Of a DNA stretch of 64,000 nucleotides, positions 40,899-49,640 are shown piece after piece. Source of the stretch: Streptomyces coelicoflavus. GTDB taxonomy: Bacteria; Actinomycetota; Actinomycetes; Streptomycetales; Streptomycetaceae. The DNA lies in NCBI RefSeq assembly GCF_003112555.1, contig NZ_BEWB01000011.1, positions 62,001 through 126,000 of the forward strand, in the 5' to 3' direction. The notes under the pieces are model-generated. The model was not told the DNA's origin and searched no databases. It saw only the letters and a program-made list of their open reading frames with translations. The position numbers and the translations under genes were made by a program. Each line of letters begins with the position of its first letter. Positions within the stretch are counted from its first letter, which is position 1.

Positions 40899-42565
40899 AG
40901 CAGGGCCTCCGGGATGTCCAGGTGCCGGGCGCGCAGCCATTCGCCGAGCGCCTTGGCCTGCGGGTCGAAGCGGGCCTGCGCGGCGACGCCCTCGCCGAGG
41001 ATGCCCTCGACGACGAAGTTGAGGGCGCGCAGGTTGGGGAGCGGGTGCCGGGTGACGGGCAGGTCGCGGGCCTCGGGGATCAGCTCGCGGAACCGGTCGG
41101 CGGTCAGCTCGTGGGCGAGCCAGCGCCAGGCGTCGTCGGTCCGCGCCCACACGCCGACGTTGGCGTCGCCGCCCTTGTCACCGCTGCGGGCACCGGCGAC
41201 GAGGCCGAGCGGTGCACGGCGGACGGGGCCGGGCGGGAGGGGCTCGGGCAGGGGCGGTTCCGGTACGGCGCGGAGTACGGCGGTGTCCTGCGCGGCCGGT
41301 ACCGGGACGCGCCGCCCGTCGTGGAGCACGGCGACGTGGTCGACGGCGTCCTGCGGGACGTGGGCGGCCTCGAACACGCCGTAGGGCGCGCCCTTCCCGG
41401 GAGGCGCGAGGACGTGGAACCCGGGGTAGCTCGCGAGGGCGAGTTCGATCGCGGCGCCGCTCAGCGCCCGCCCGACGGCCTCCTGGTCGGCGTCCCGGAC
41501 GACGAGCCGCAGCAGGGCGCCGGCCGTCTCCTCGGTGGGGGCGTCGGGCCGGTCGGTGCGGACCAGGTCCCAGCGGACGTCGGAGACCTTGCCGAGCGCC
41601 GGCTCCATCTGGTCCCGCACCAGCGCGGCCTTGGCCTCGATGTCCAGGCCGGTGAGGACGAAGGCGACCTCGTTGCGGAAGCCGCCGAGGCGGTTGAGGC
41701 CGGCCTTGAGGGTGGGCGGCGGTGCCTCGCCGCGCACGCCCTCGACGCGGACCCGGTCGGGGCCGTCCTGGCCGAGCCGTACGGTGTCCAGCCGGGTGGT
41801 GACGTCGGGCCCGGCGTACCGGGCGCCGCCCGTCTCGTACAGCAGCTGTGCGGTGACCGTCCCGACGTCGACGAAGCCGCCGGTGCCGTCGTGCTTGGTG
41901 ATGACGGAGGTGCCGTCGGCGTGCAGTTCGGCGAGCGGGAAGCCGGGGCGCCGTACGTCGCCGTCCTGGAAGAAGGCGTAGTTGCCGCCGGTCGCCTGCG
42001 CGCCGCACTCCAGCAGGTGCCCGGCGACGACCGCGCCCGCCAGCCGGTCGTACTCCGTCGGCGCCCAGCCGAAGTGCGCGGCGGCGGGCCCGGTGACCAG
42101 GGCGGCGTCGGTGACGCGGCCCGTGACGACCACGTCGGCGCCCGCGCGCAGGCACGCGGCGATGCCGAAGCCGCCGAGGTAGGCGTGGGCGGCCAGCGTT
42201 CCCGGGTGGGCGGCGGTGAGGTCGTCGCCCTCGACGTGCGCGACGCGGACGGGGATGCCGAGCCGGCCGGCGAGCGTGCGTACGGCGTCGGCGAGCCCGG
42301 CGGGGTTGAGTCCCCCGGCGTTGGCGACGATCCTGACGCCCCGCTCGTGGGCGAGTCCGAGGCACTCCTCCAACTGCCGCAGGAAGGTACGGGCGTACCC
42401 GGCGTCCGGGTTCTTCAGCCGGTCCCGGCCCAGGATGAGCATGGTCAGCTCGGCGAGGTAGTCGCCGGTGAGGACGTCCAGCGGGCCGTCGGTGAGCATC
42501 TCGCGCATGGCGGAGAAGCGGTCGCCGTAGAAACCGGAGGCGTTGCCGACGCGGAGCACGCTCAC
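40895..42565 (-). CDS. AtuA-family acyclic terpene utilisation protein
   Basis: This 556-residue protein is recognised by the AtuA/DUF1446 start (VLRVGNASGFYGDRFSAMREML), GGLNPAGLADAV, VVVTGRVTDAALVTGPAAAHFGW and the C-terminal ARSGDKGGDANVGVWAR. The family is found beside geranyl-CoA-type carboxylases; its chemistry is not established. The GTG start overlaps the upstream gene stop (GTGA), and the stop overlaps the micro-ORF start. Its presence next to carboxylase, dehydrogenase, ligase and hydratase points to a terpene or branched-acid catabolic role. Confidence 0.9.
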   Translation of the reverse strand: MSVLRVGNASGFYGDRFSAMREMLTDGPLDVLTGDYLAELTMLILGRDRLKNPDAGYARTFLRQLEECLGLAHERGVRIVANAGGLNPAGLADAVRTLAGRLGIPVRVAHVEGDDLTAAHPGTLAAHAYLGGFGIAACLRAGADVVVTGRVTDAALVTGPAAAHFGWAPTEYDRLAGAVVAGHLLECGAQATGGNYAFFQDGDVRRPGFPLAELHADGTSVITKHDGTGGFVDVGTVTAQLLYETGGARYAGPDVTTRLDTVRLGQDGPDRVRVEGVRGEAPPPTLKAGLNRLGGFRNEVAFVLTGLDIEAKAALVRDQMEPALGKVSDVRWDLVRTDRPDAPTEETAGALLRLVVRDADQEAVGRALSGAAIELALASYPGFHVLAPPGKGAPYGVFEAAHVPQDAVDHVAVLHDGRRVPVPAAQDTAVLRAVPEPPLPEPLPPGPVRRAPLGLVAGARSGDKGGDANVGVWARTDDAWRWLAHELTADRFRELIPEARDLPVTRHPLPNLRALNFVVEGILGEGVAAQARFDPQAKALGEWLRARHLDIPEALL

Positions 42566-43356
42566 TGCGGGGTTCCCTTCGCCGGGCGTCCGGCTCCCGG
42601 CGGTCCGGCGAAGGCCTGGGCGATGTCCAGCCAGCGGTCGGCGTCCTCGCCCTCGGCGGTGAGCGCGAGGTCGGCGCGGTGGGCGCGCTGGGTGGCGAGG
42701 AGGCAGAAGTCGAGCGCCGGGCCGGTGACGCGCTGCGGGGCGTTCTCGGGGCCGTACGTCCACAGGTCGCCGCCGGGGCCGGTGAGTTCGACGCGGAACT
42801 GCTCGGCGGGCGGGGTGAGTCCGTGGGCGGCGTAGGCGAAGTCCCGGGCACGGACGCCGATGCGGGCGACGTGGCGCAGGCGGTCGGTGGGCGGGCGGGA
42901 CACGCCGAGGGTCGCCGCGACGTCGAGGCCGTGGGCCCAGGTCTCCATCAGGCGGGCGGTGGCCATGGAGGCGGTGGCCATGGGCGGGCCGTACCAGGGG
43001 AAGCGTGCACCGGGGGCGGCGGCGCGCAGTGCCTCGTCCAGGGCGGCGCGGCTCTCCCGCCAGGCGGCCAGCAGGTCGGCGGGGGCCTGCTCGGCGCCCT
43101 GCTCGGCGGCATCGTCGACGTATCGGTCGGGGGCGGCGAGGGCCTGCTCGACCAGCGCCTGGAAGCCGTTCGCGTCGGTGACGGCGACCAGGGCGGCCCG
43201 GTCGGTCCAGTACAGGTGCGCGATCTGGTGGGCGATCGTCCAGCCGGGTGCCGGGGTGGCCAGCCGCCACTCCTCGGGCCTCAACTTGGCGACCAGTGCG
43301 TCGAGTTCCTCGCTCTCCTCGCGCAGGTCGTCGATCACGGGCGTCGGGTCGGACAC
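42562..43356 (-). CDS. DinB-fold metal-binding protein (TIGR03084/MDMPI-like)
   Basis: This 264-residue protein has an N-terminal metal-binding DinB fold with His ligands in WTIAHQIAHLYWTD and in METWAHGLDVA, as in mycothiol-dependent maleylpyruvate isomerases. A C-terminal strand-rich domain follows. It is the first gene of the operon, with a start supported by GGGAGCGCCCC-GTG at 43356. Its role in the pathway is unknown; it may perform a thiol-dependent isomerisation or detoxification. Confidence 0.85.
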   Translation of the reverse strand: MSDPTPVIDDLREESEELDALVAKLRPEEWRLATPAPGWTIAHQIAHLYWTDRAALVAVTDANGFQALVEQALAAPDRYVDDAAEQGAEQAPADLLAAWRESRAALDEALRAAAPGARFPWYGPPMATASMATARLMETWAHGLDVAATLGVSRPPTDRLRHVARIGVRARDFAYAAHGLTPPAEQFRVELTGPGGDLWTYGPENAPQRVTGPALDFCLLATQRAHRADLALTAEGEDADRWLDIAQAFAGPPGAGRPAKGTPQ

Positions 43357-43428
43357 GGGGCGCTCCCCTCGGGCACGGCGATGTGCGGGGCGGTGTGGGG
43401 GGAGCATGGCAGGGCGGGGATTAACAAT

Positions 43429-43440
43429 CAAGCGTGCTTG
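43429..43440. promoter_or_regulatory. CAAGC-GT-GCTTG palindrome, candidate TetR operator
   Basis: A perfect 12-base palindrome lies 73 bases upstream of the acyl-CoA operon, in an AT-rich stretch (ATTAACAAT before, CATGATTTTT after). Two-half-site CAAG...CTTG palindromes are typical of TetR-family acyl-CoA regulators. The TetR gene at 33145-33774 in the same operon is the expected binder. Confidence 0.5.
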
Positions 43441-43467
43441 CATGATTTTTGCAGCGGTGAAAGCGAG

Positions 43468-43497
43468 AGCGGCCCGACATCAGTGTGTCAGGCCGCT
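43468..43497. terminator. Terminator-like stem after the kinase gene
   Basis: AGCGGCC (43468-43474) pairs with GGCCGCT (43491-43497), and the inner GACA (43476-43479) pairs with TGTC (43486-43489) around a six-base loop. It lies 16 bases beyond the kinase stop on the minus strand. Confidence 0.65.
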
Positions 43498-43513
43498 GGA
43501 CCAAGGTGCGGTC

Positions 43514-45274
43514 TCAGTTCTTCACGCCCGGCCAGACCGTCGTGTCCATGGTGACGAAGGCGGCCTCAGGCAGGGCAGTCGACTTCACCTGGACGACGAA
43601 CAGGACGATGTCGCCGTTGTCCCGCCTGACGCAGATCTCCGTTCCGGCGGACGCGGCGGCCAGCGGGAGGCGGTGCGCGTCCTGGTCGGCGGTCATCCGA
43701 CGGCACTCCTCGTAGTCGGCGCCCGGGTCACCGAGCAGGATGGTGAAGACGCTGGTGTCACTCTCCAGGGCGCAGCTCGCGTTCGCGCAGTCGAAGCGGA
43801 TGTCCCCCTTGCGGTCCTCGCGCATCGTGCCGTCGGTGAGGCTGAGCGAGTTGTCGCTGTTCACCAGCAGGGCGCCGTAGGCGTGGGCCCTCGGCGTCGT
43901 ACCGGCAGCGGAGCCGTCGGCCCCCGCGCCCGGCCGCCCGGCCGACGAGTCGTCCCCCGCCTCGGGCCCCGACCCAGCCTCCCCGCCCGCAGCAGACCCC
44001 TCCGCCGCCGGACGGGGCGTACCGGACGCGGACTCGGGCGCTGCCGCGGACTTGGACGCCGCCGCCGACGCGGCCGCGTCCCGGGCCCGGTCGAGGCCCC
44101 GACCCGCCGCGTCGAGGAGCATCGACCCCGCCAGGATCACCAAGCCGCACGCGACGACGGCGGCGGCCGAGATCAAGGCGGTGCGTCTCCTGCGGCGCTT
44201 GCGCTCCTCCGGCCCGGCCGGCGGCCGCGGCACGAACGGCCCTCCCGGTCCGGCGGGGGCCTGCCAGGGCATCGGCGCCGTCCCCTGCGGGGGAACCCAC
44301 GGCGCCGTGTGCGCCGCGGTCGGACCCGGGGCCGGGACCGGAGTCGCGGCGGTCGCCGCCCCCGTGGCCGCGACCGGCGGCGGAACCGTCACCGGCGGTC
44401 CGGCGATCTCCCGCCACACGGCGGGCCCCGTGTCCTCCCCCGCGTCCCGGCCCAGTTCCCGGCGGCACCACTCGACGATCTCCGCCGGGGTCGCCCGTTC
44501 CCCGGGGTCGGCGGCCAGGCACCGGGCGAACAGGTCGCGCAGGCGCTCGGGCAGCCCGGACAGGTCGGGTTCCGAGTGGACGATCCGGTACAGCACGGTG
44601 GCGGCCGGGCCGTCACCGTAAAGGGGCCTGCCCAGGGCCGCGAAGGCGGCCGTCTGGCCGAGCGAGAAGACGTCGGTGGCCGCCGTGATGGCACCGGCGG
44701 AGGCCTGTTCCGGCGCCATGTACTGGGCCGTGCCGATGGTGGTGCCCGTGGCGGTGTGCGCGGTGCTGTCGGCGGCGAGCGAGATGCCGAAGTCGATGAC
44801 CCGCGGCCCGTCGTCGGCCAGCAGGACGTTCGCCGGCTTGAGGTCGCGGTGCACGATTCCGGCGTCGTGGATGGCCTGGAGCGCCTCGGCGACCCCCGCC
44901 ATCAGCCACAGCACCGCGGGCACCGGCAGCGGTCCGCTCCGGGCGACGGCGTCGGACAGGGAGGGGCCCGGCACGTACAGCGTGGCCAGCCAGGGCGGGG
45001 TGGCGTCCGGGTCGGCGTCGATCAGTTCGGCGGTGTAGGCGCCCTTCACCTTCCGGGCCGCCTTGATCTCGCGGCTGAAACGCCGCCGGAAGGTCTGGTC
45101 GTCGGCCAGTTCCGACCGTACGACCTTGATGGCCACGGGCCGGCCGCCCCGGGTGTGGGACAGATAGACCCGGCCCATGCCGCCCGCGCCGAGCCGGGCC
45201 GCGAGGCGGTATCCGGCCACCGTGCGCGGATCGTCGTCCTGCAAGGGCTGGAAGACCTCGGCCGTGTGATTCAT
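43514..45274 (-). CDS. Transmembrane serine/threonine protein kinase
   Basis: This 586-residue protein has a Hanks-type kinase domain (residues 26-275): Gly loop GAGGMGRVY at 29-37, Lys50, HRDLKPAN with Asp144, DFG at 161-163 and APEQ near 187. A proline-rich juxtamembrane region, one membrane span near 355-380 and an Ala/Ser/Pro outer linker follow. A C-terminal outer domain of about 120 residues carries cysteines (ANASCALES, YEECRRM, TEICVRR) and could sense an external signal. The ATG at 45274 follows GGGGAGGG. Neighbouring proteins with Thr-Gln motifs are possible targets but this is unproven. Confidence 0.93.
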   Translation of the reverse strand: MNHTAEVFQPLQDDDPRTVAGYRLAARLGAGGMGRVYLSHTRGGRPVAIKVVRSELADDQTFRRRFSREIKAARKVKGAYTAELIDADPDATPPWLATLYVPGPSLSDAVARSGPLPVPAVLWLMAGVAEALQAIHDAGIVHRDLKPANVLLADDGPRVIDFGISLAADSTAHTATGTTIGTAQYMAPEQASAGAITAATDVFSLGQTAAFAALGRPLYGDGPAATVLYRIVHSEPDLSGLPERLRDLFARCLAADPGERATPAEIVEWCRRELGRDAGEDTGPAVWREIAGPPVTVPPPVAATGAATAATPVPAPGPTAAHTAPWVPPQGTAPMPWQAPAGPGGPFVPRPPAGPEERKRRRRRTALISAAAVVACGLVILAGSMLLDAAGRGLDRARDAAASAAASKSAAAPESASGTPRPAAEGSAAGGEAGSGPEAGDDSSAGRPGAGADGSAAGTTPRAHAYGALLVNSDNSLSLTDGTMREDRKGDIRFDCANASCALESDTSVFTILLGDPGADYEECRRMTADQDAHRLPLAAASAGTEICVRRDNGDIVLFVVQVKSTALPEAAFVTMDTTVWPGVKN

Positions 45275-45400
45275 CGGTTCCCTCCCCATGATCCCGATGA
45301 GCTGACCAGGTACGCAGCCTATGCGTTGCGGCCGTCGCCGGGCGTCGGGGGGTCCGCTCCCACGCGGCCTCGCGGTCGCCCTCCGCCGGCGGGGCGATGC

Positions 45401-46378
45401 CTAGGACAGCTCGGGAAGCGTCTTCGTCCGCCGTCGGCCCACCTGGGTCCGCACCGCGCCCATGCTCGCCGCGATGACCAGGGCGATCGCGGCGGACTGG
45501 GTGGCGGACAGGGCCTGGTCGAGGATGAGGAAACCGGCCGCCGCGGCGATGGCGGGTTCCAGGCTCATGAGGACGGCGAAGGTCGGCGCGGGCAGGCGGC
45601 GCAGGGCGAGGAGTTCGAGGGTGTAGGGCAGGACGGAGGAGAGCAGGGCGACCCCGGCGCCCAGCGCGAGCGTCATCGGGTCGATCAGCTTCGCCCCCGA
45701 CTCGACGATGCCCAGCGGCAGGAACAGCAGCGCGCCGACCGCCATCGCCAGGGCCAGCCCGTCGGCCTGCGGGAAGCGGCGCCCGGTGCGGGCGCTGAAG
45801 ACGATGTACGCCGCCCACATCGCGCCCGCCGCCAGGGCGAAGGCGGCACCGGCCGGGTCGAGGGCGCCGAAGCCGCCGCCGCCCAGCAGGAAGACGCCGG
45901 CCAGGGCGAGTCCGGCCCAGACCAGGTTGACCGCGCGGCGGGAGGCGAAGACGGACAGGGCGAGCGGGCCGAGCACCTCCAGGGTGACGGCGGGGCCGAG
46001 CGGGATGCGGTCGACGGCCTGGTAGAAGAGGCCGTTCATACCGGCCATGGCGATGCCGAAGACGACGACCGTGCCCCAGTCGGCCCGGGAGTGGCCGCGC
46101 AGCCGGGGCCGGCAGACCAGGAGCATGACCACGGCGGCCACGGCCAGCCGCAGGGTCACCACGCCGAGCGCCCCGGCCCGCGGCATCAGGCTCACCGCCA
46201 GCGCCGCGCCGAACTGCACGGAGAGCCCGCCGGCGAGGACCAGACCGACCGGGCCCAGGGAACCGAACCGTCCGCCCGGCGCACCGTCCGGCACGGACGC
46301 GTGACCGACGGCGGGCGCGACGGCGGGCGCGGCGGCAGCCGGGGACGGGGTGCCGGGGGTGGCGCTTGGGGTACTCAC
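45401..46378 (-). CDS. EamA/RhtA-like DMT-family exporter
   Basis: This 325-residue protein has ten hydrophobic segments in two EamA repeats. The N-terminal 40 residues are Ala/Pro-rich. GPAVTLEVLGPLALSVFASRRAVNLVWAGLALAGVFLL and the second-repeat LEPAIAAAAGFLILDQALSATQSAAIALV are typical of the RhtA threonine/homoserine-exporter branch. The start is GTG at 46378. It is divergent from the Nudix gene across a gap that holds the 18-base palindrome at 46432-46449. Confidence 0.88.
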   Translation of the reverse strand: MSTPSATPGTPSPAAAAPAVAPAVGHASVPDGAPGGRFGSLGPVGLVLAGGLSVQFGAALAVSLMPRAGALGVVTLRLAVAAVVMLLVCRPRLRGHSRADWGTVVVFGIAMAGMNGLFYQAVDRIPLGPAVTLEVLGPLALSVFASRRAVNLVWAGLALAGVFLLGGGGFGALDPAGAAFALAAGAMWAAYIVFSARTGRRFPQADGLALAMAVGALLFLPLGIVESGAKLIDPMTLALGAGVALLSSVLPYTLELLALRRLPAPTFAVLMSLEPAIAAAAGFLILDQALSATQSAAIALVIAASMGAVRTQVGRRRTKTLPELS

Positions 46379-46431
46379 GGGGGCTCCGGGACGGTGTGCG
46401 GGACGATGTCGTTCAGCGTACTGCACTGCAC

Positions 46432-46449
46432 AGTCCAGAGTAATGGACT
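46432..46449. promoter_or_regulatory. 18-base palindrome AGTCCA-N6-TGGACT in the exporter/Nudix divergent gap
   Basis: Perfect six-base arms flank GAGTAA. It lies 54 bases upstream of the exporter GTG in an AT-richer zone also near CTGCACTGCACAG. It fits an operator for a regulator of the exporter, but no regulator gene is adjacent. Confidence 0.5.
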
Positions 46450-46574
46450 TTGTCAGGCACGTAGCGCTTTTACGCAACTGTCAGGTCCGGAACCTGCGGC
46501 TGTCAACGCACGTCCGTCAGGCGGGCCGGGACCGCCCGCCCGCGGCCCCGCACCGACCGGGTAGCGTCCGCCGT

Positions 46575-47027
46575 GTGAGACGACTCCTGACCCGCCTCTG
46601 GCGCCTGCTGCGCCCCGTGCAGAGCCGCGTGATGTGGCTGATGAACGCCAAGTTCGTGGTCGGCGTGACCGGCGTCGTGCGGGACGGCGAGGGGCGGGTC
46701 CTGATGCTGAAGCACCGGATGTGGGCCCCGGGCCGCCAGTGGGGTCTGCCGAGCGGCTTCGCGCACAAGGGCGAGGACTTCCGGCAGACCGTGGTCCGCG
46801 AGGTGAAGGAGGAGACCGGCCTGGACGTGGAGGTGGGCCGGCTGGTCATGCTCAACAGCGGCCTGCGCACCCGCCTGGAGGTGGCGTTCGAGGCCCGCCT
46901 GCTGGGCGGCGAGCTGCGCCTGGACCCGTTCGAGATCCTGGAGGCCCGCTGGTGCCGCCCGGACGACCTCCCCGAGGACGTCCAGCCGGTGTGCCGCCCG
47001 CTGGTGCGGGGCGAGACGGCGCCCTGA
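46575..47027 (+). CDS. Nudix hydrolase
   Basis: This 150-residue protein has a Nudix box reading GFAHKGEDFRQTVVREVKEETG, fitting G-x5-E-x7-R-E-x2-E-E-x-G and binding Mg for hydrolysis of a nucleoside diphosphate derivative. An N-terminal basic, hydrophobic extension of about 25 residues (RLLTRLWRLLRPVQSRVMWLM) may bind a membrane. The substrate is unknown. The start is GTG at 46575. Its end is 9 bases before the convergent DinB gene stop. Confidence 0.88.
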   Translation: MRRLLTRLWRLLRPVQSRVMWLMNAKFVVGVTGVVRDGEGRVLMLKHRMWAPGRQWGLPSGFAHKGEDFRQTVVREVKEETGLDVEVGRLVMLNSGLRTRLEVAFEARLLGGELRLDPFEILEARWCRPDDLPEDVQPVCRPLVRGETAP

Positions 47028-47036
47028 CCGGGCCGG

Positions 47037-47624
47037 TCATCCCATGCTCTTCGCACCGTCCAGGGACTCCCGGATGATGTCGGCGTGGCCCGCGTGCTGG
47101 GCGGTCTCGGCCATGATGTGCATCAGCACCCGGCGTGCCGACCACTCGGTCTCGGCCTGGAACCACGGCGCCTTCGGCAACGGCTGCGTGACCCCCAGGT
47201 CGGGCAGGGTGGCGACCAGCTCGTCGGTCAGGCGGGCCGCCTCGGTGTAGTCGGCCAGTACGGCGTCCAGCGTGTCACCGGGCAGCATCCGGAACTCGTC
47301 GGCCCGCTGCGCCCAGTCGGCCTCGGTCATGGCCGTGAAGTCGCCCATCGCGGACGGTCCCTCCAGGATGAAGTTCCGCCAGCCCCGCTCGACCGCGGTG
47401 ACGTGCTTGATCAGACCGCCCAGACACAGCTCGCTGGCGGTGGTCCGCAGTCCGGCCTGCTCGTCGGTGAGCTCACGGGTGGTGAAGCGCAGGAAGTGCC
47501 GGTGCTTGGCCAGCATCTCCAGCAGGTCGGCGCGCTCGCCGGTGACGGCCGCGGCCTCGGCCGGCTCGCGGGTGGTCGGCTCGCCGGTGCTGTGCTCGGT
47601 GGTGCCGCGCTCGGTGGTGGTCAT
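47037..47624 (-). CDS. DinB-family metal-binding protein
   Basis: This 195-residue four-helix DinB/DUF664 fold protein has the conserved His set (GGLIKHVTAVERGW, SARRVLMHIMAETAQHAGHADIIRES). It is related to mycothiol/bacillithiol transferases. Residues 1-25 are a Thr/Glu-rich tail. The start ATG at 47624 follows GGCGGAG. It is the last of two minus-strand genes, separated from the FG-GAP gene by a 9-bp repeat array. Confidence 0.88.
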   Translation of the reverse strand: MTTTERGTTEHSTGEPTTREPAEAAAVTGERADLLEMLAKHRHFLRFTTRELTDEQAGLRTTASELCLGGLIKHVTAVERGWRNFILEGPSAMGDFTAMTEADWAQRADEFRMLPGDTLDAVLADYTEAARLTDELVATLPDLGVTQPLPKAPWFQAETEWSARRVLMHIMAETAQHAGHADIIRESLDGAKSMG

Positions 47625-47713
47625 GGTCTCCGCCTTCCGGTGTTCCTGCTCCGTCGGTCGAGGACCACGCTACGGACCGTCTAGGTCAATACGTGTCCTA
47701 GATCGAGGAGCCT

Positions 47714-47848
47714 GGACCAGTTGGACCAGTTGGACCAGTAGGACCAGTAGGACCAGTGGGGCCAGTGGGGCCAGTGGGGCCAGTGGGGCCAGTGGGGCCA
47801 GTGGGGCCAGTGAGGCCGGTCGGACCAGTTGGACCAGTGGGACTAGTG
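47714..47848. repeat. Nine-bp tandem array, 15 units
   Basis: Fifteen 9-base units of the form GG(A/G)CCAGTN run from 47714 to 47848. The first five are GGACCAGT-type, six identical GGGCCAGTG units follow in the middle, then a variant and three more GGAC units. The array lies between DinB and FG-GAP genes and overlaps the FG-GAP stop codon. On the plus strand one frame reads as (Gly-Pro-Val)n, but nothing suggests it is translated. Confidence 0.97.
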
Positions 47849-49402
47849 GGCGACCTCGCCACCGCCCATCAGCAGGCCCAGCCCCTCGGTGTCGTCGAAG
47901 GCGTCCCCGGACAGCCGGGTGGCACCCGCGACGGAGGGACCGTCGGCGGTCCCGGGCAGCAGGTGGGCGACGCCGTCGACCGTGTCGCTGCCCGGCGCGG
48001 TCACCACGAGGTCGGCACGGCCGTCGCCGTCCAGGTCGGTCAGGCCCACGGCGCTGCCGAAGTCGGCGTCCCCGCCCGGCGCGGCACCGAGGTCGTCCCC
48101 GTCGAACAGCCGGGCGCCCTCGCCGCTGAGCCCGTCCGGTCCGCCCGACAGGAACAGCACCTGTTCCGGCCCCGGCTCCCCGTACACGTCCCAGCGGGGA
48201 GCCCCGGCGACCACGTCCGCGTACCCGTCGCCGTTGACGTCCCCGGTGTCCAGACTGGTGAAGACGGCGTCCACGTCCTGGGGCTCCTCTCCGGGCACGC
48301 CGGAGGTGTCCCGGTCGACGGTCGTCGTACGCGCACCCGGGCCGCCCCGCGACCCGTACACCACCGTCACCGAACTGCGGCTCGCGTCGCCGCCCCGGGG
48401 GCTGAGGACCAGGTCGTCGACGCCGTCGCCGTCCACGTCGCCGATCGCCCCCTCGCCCGCGTCGGGAATCGAGGTGCCCTCGGGCTGGATGAATCCGTCC
48501 CGGCCGCCGCGCAGGTGACTCACCGGCCGGTTCAGCTCGGCCCAGGACGCCTCGGGGTCCGGGTCGGCGGTGTGGAAGGCGACCAGGTCGTCGATGCCGT
48601 CGCCGTCGAGGTCCCCGGCGAGAAGGTCGCCGTAGTTCGCGTTGGCGACCTCGGGGGAGGGCCGGCGCGGGGCGGGGACGCGGCCGGTCCCGGCGGGGGT
48701 GCCGTCCCGGCCGAAGGGCCCCTTGAGCAGCCCCTTGTCGGAGCCGAGCCCGAAGACCAGGTCGGGGTGCCCGTCCCCGTCGAAGTCACCGGCGGCGAGC
48801 TGCTCGTCCAGGATCGGATCGTTGTCCCACGCCACGTGGCTGACGTCGGTGCCGGGTACCCGGGTCGCGCGCTTCAGCCCGTCCTCGGACCCCCACACGA
48901 TGATCACGCTCGGCTTCCAGTCGAAGACGGAGGCGGCGAGGTCGGTGTACCCGTCCCCGTCGAGGTCGCGCGCCACGACGTCCGTCCCGAAGAACGCCTC
49001 GTCCCGGTTCTCGCCCGGTATCCCGGCGTCGTCCTGCGTCAGGTACTGGCACCGGGCGATCCCCGTCCCGTCCCCCGCCCCGTAGGCGACCTCGACACTC
49101 CCTCCACCGGACCCGCCCGCCACGCTCCCTCCCGACCCGAGGGCCAGGTCGGGATGCCCGTCCCCGTCGAAGTCGGCGGCGCCCTCCGGGGCGGACGCGG
49201 CGGCCGCGGCGGACGCGGTGCCGTGGGGGGTGCCGCTGGCGCATCCGTACGGCGCGGCGATGTCGTCCGGTCCGCCGTCGGCGATCACCAGCCCCGCGGC
49301 GACCGCCAGGACGACGACGGCCGCACCGCCCCCGATCACCCGGGGCCGCGTTCCGAACCGCCGTCGCGGCGGCGCCTCCACCTGATCGTCCGAGCCGTCC
49401 AT
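47843..49402 (-). CDS. FG-GAP (integrin-alpha-like) beta-propeller membrane protein
   Basis: This 519-residue protein has one N-terminal membrane segment (VIGGGAAVVVLAVAAGLVIADGG, about 23-45). Its outer part then carries at least seven calcium-loop repeats (for example DFDGDGHPDL, DLDGDGYTDL, DLDGDGIDDL, DVDGDGVDDL, DVNGDGYADV, DLDGDGRADL), giving a seven-blade propeller. Such proteins act in cell-surface contact or carbohydrate binding. The ATG at 49402 is assigned; a GTG at 49414 is an alternative. Its stop codon lies in the 9-bp repeat array. Confidence 0.85.
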   Translation of the reverse strand: MDGSDDQVEAPPRRRFGTRPRVIGGGAAVVVLAVAAGLVIADGGPDDIAAPYGCASGTPHGTASAAAAASAPEGAADFDGDGHPDLALGSGGSVAGGSGGGSVEVAYGAGDGTGIARCQYLTQDDAGIPGENRDEAFFGTDVVARDLDGDGYTDLAASVFDWKPSVIIVWGSEDGLKRATRVPGTDVSHVAWDNDPILDEQLAAGDFDGDGHPDLVFGLGSDKGLLKGPFGRDGTPAGTGRVPAPRRPSPEVANANYGDLLAGDLDGDGIDDLVAFHTADPDPEASWAELNRPVSHLRGGRDGFIQPEGTSIPDAGEGAIGDVDGDGVDDLVLSPRGGDASRSSVTVVYGSRGGPGARTTTVDRDTSGVPGEEPQDVDAVFTSLDTGDVNGDGYADVVAGAPRWDVYGEPGPEQVLFLSGGPDGLSGEGARLFDGDDLGAAPGGDADFGSAVGLTDLDGDGRADLVVTAPGSDTVDGVAHLLPGTADGPSVAGATRLSGDAFDDTEGLGLLMGGGEVAH

Positions 49403-49640
49403 ACGGACGATCACGCACGGACCGCGCCACCCGGTTCCTGTCAACGACTCGGGCCGGCATGCCCGTCCACCGTCGTCCGGGGCCGACGGGCGCGGCCGAC
49501 AGCTCGGTCCCCGACGGACCCCGGGACCGGCACTGATCCCACGGTGCCACCCCGCCGCCGGCCGTCAGTCCTCGGTCGTACACCCAAGTAGCGCTCCGCT
49601 CCGATGTGTCGGAGGGTGCGCGGCGCCTAACTTCGGGTGC

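Noticed and set aside
47756..49591. Collagen-like (Gly-Pro-Val)n protein on the plus strand
   Set aside because: The frame is made by the 9-bp repeat and the antisense of the FG-GAP gene; there is no ribosome site and no independent domain.
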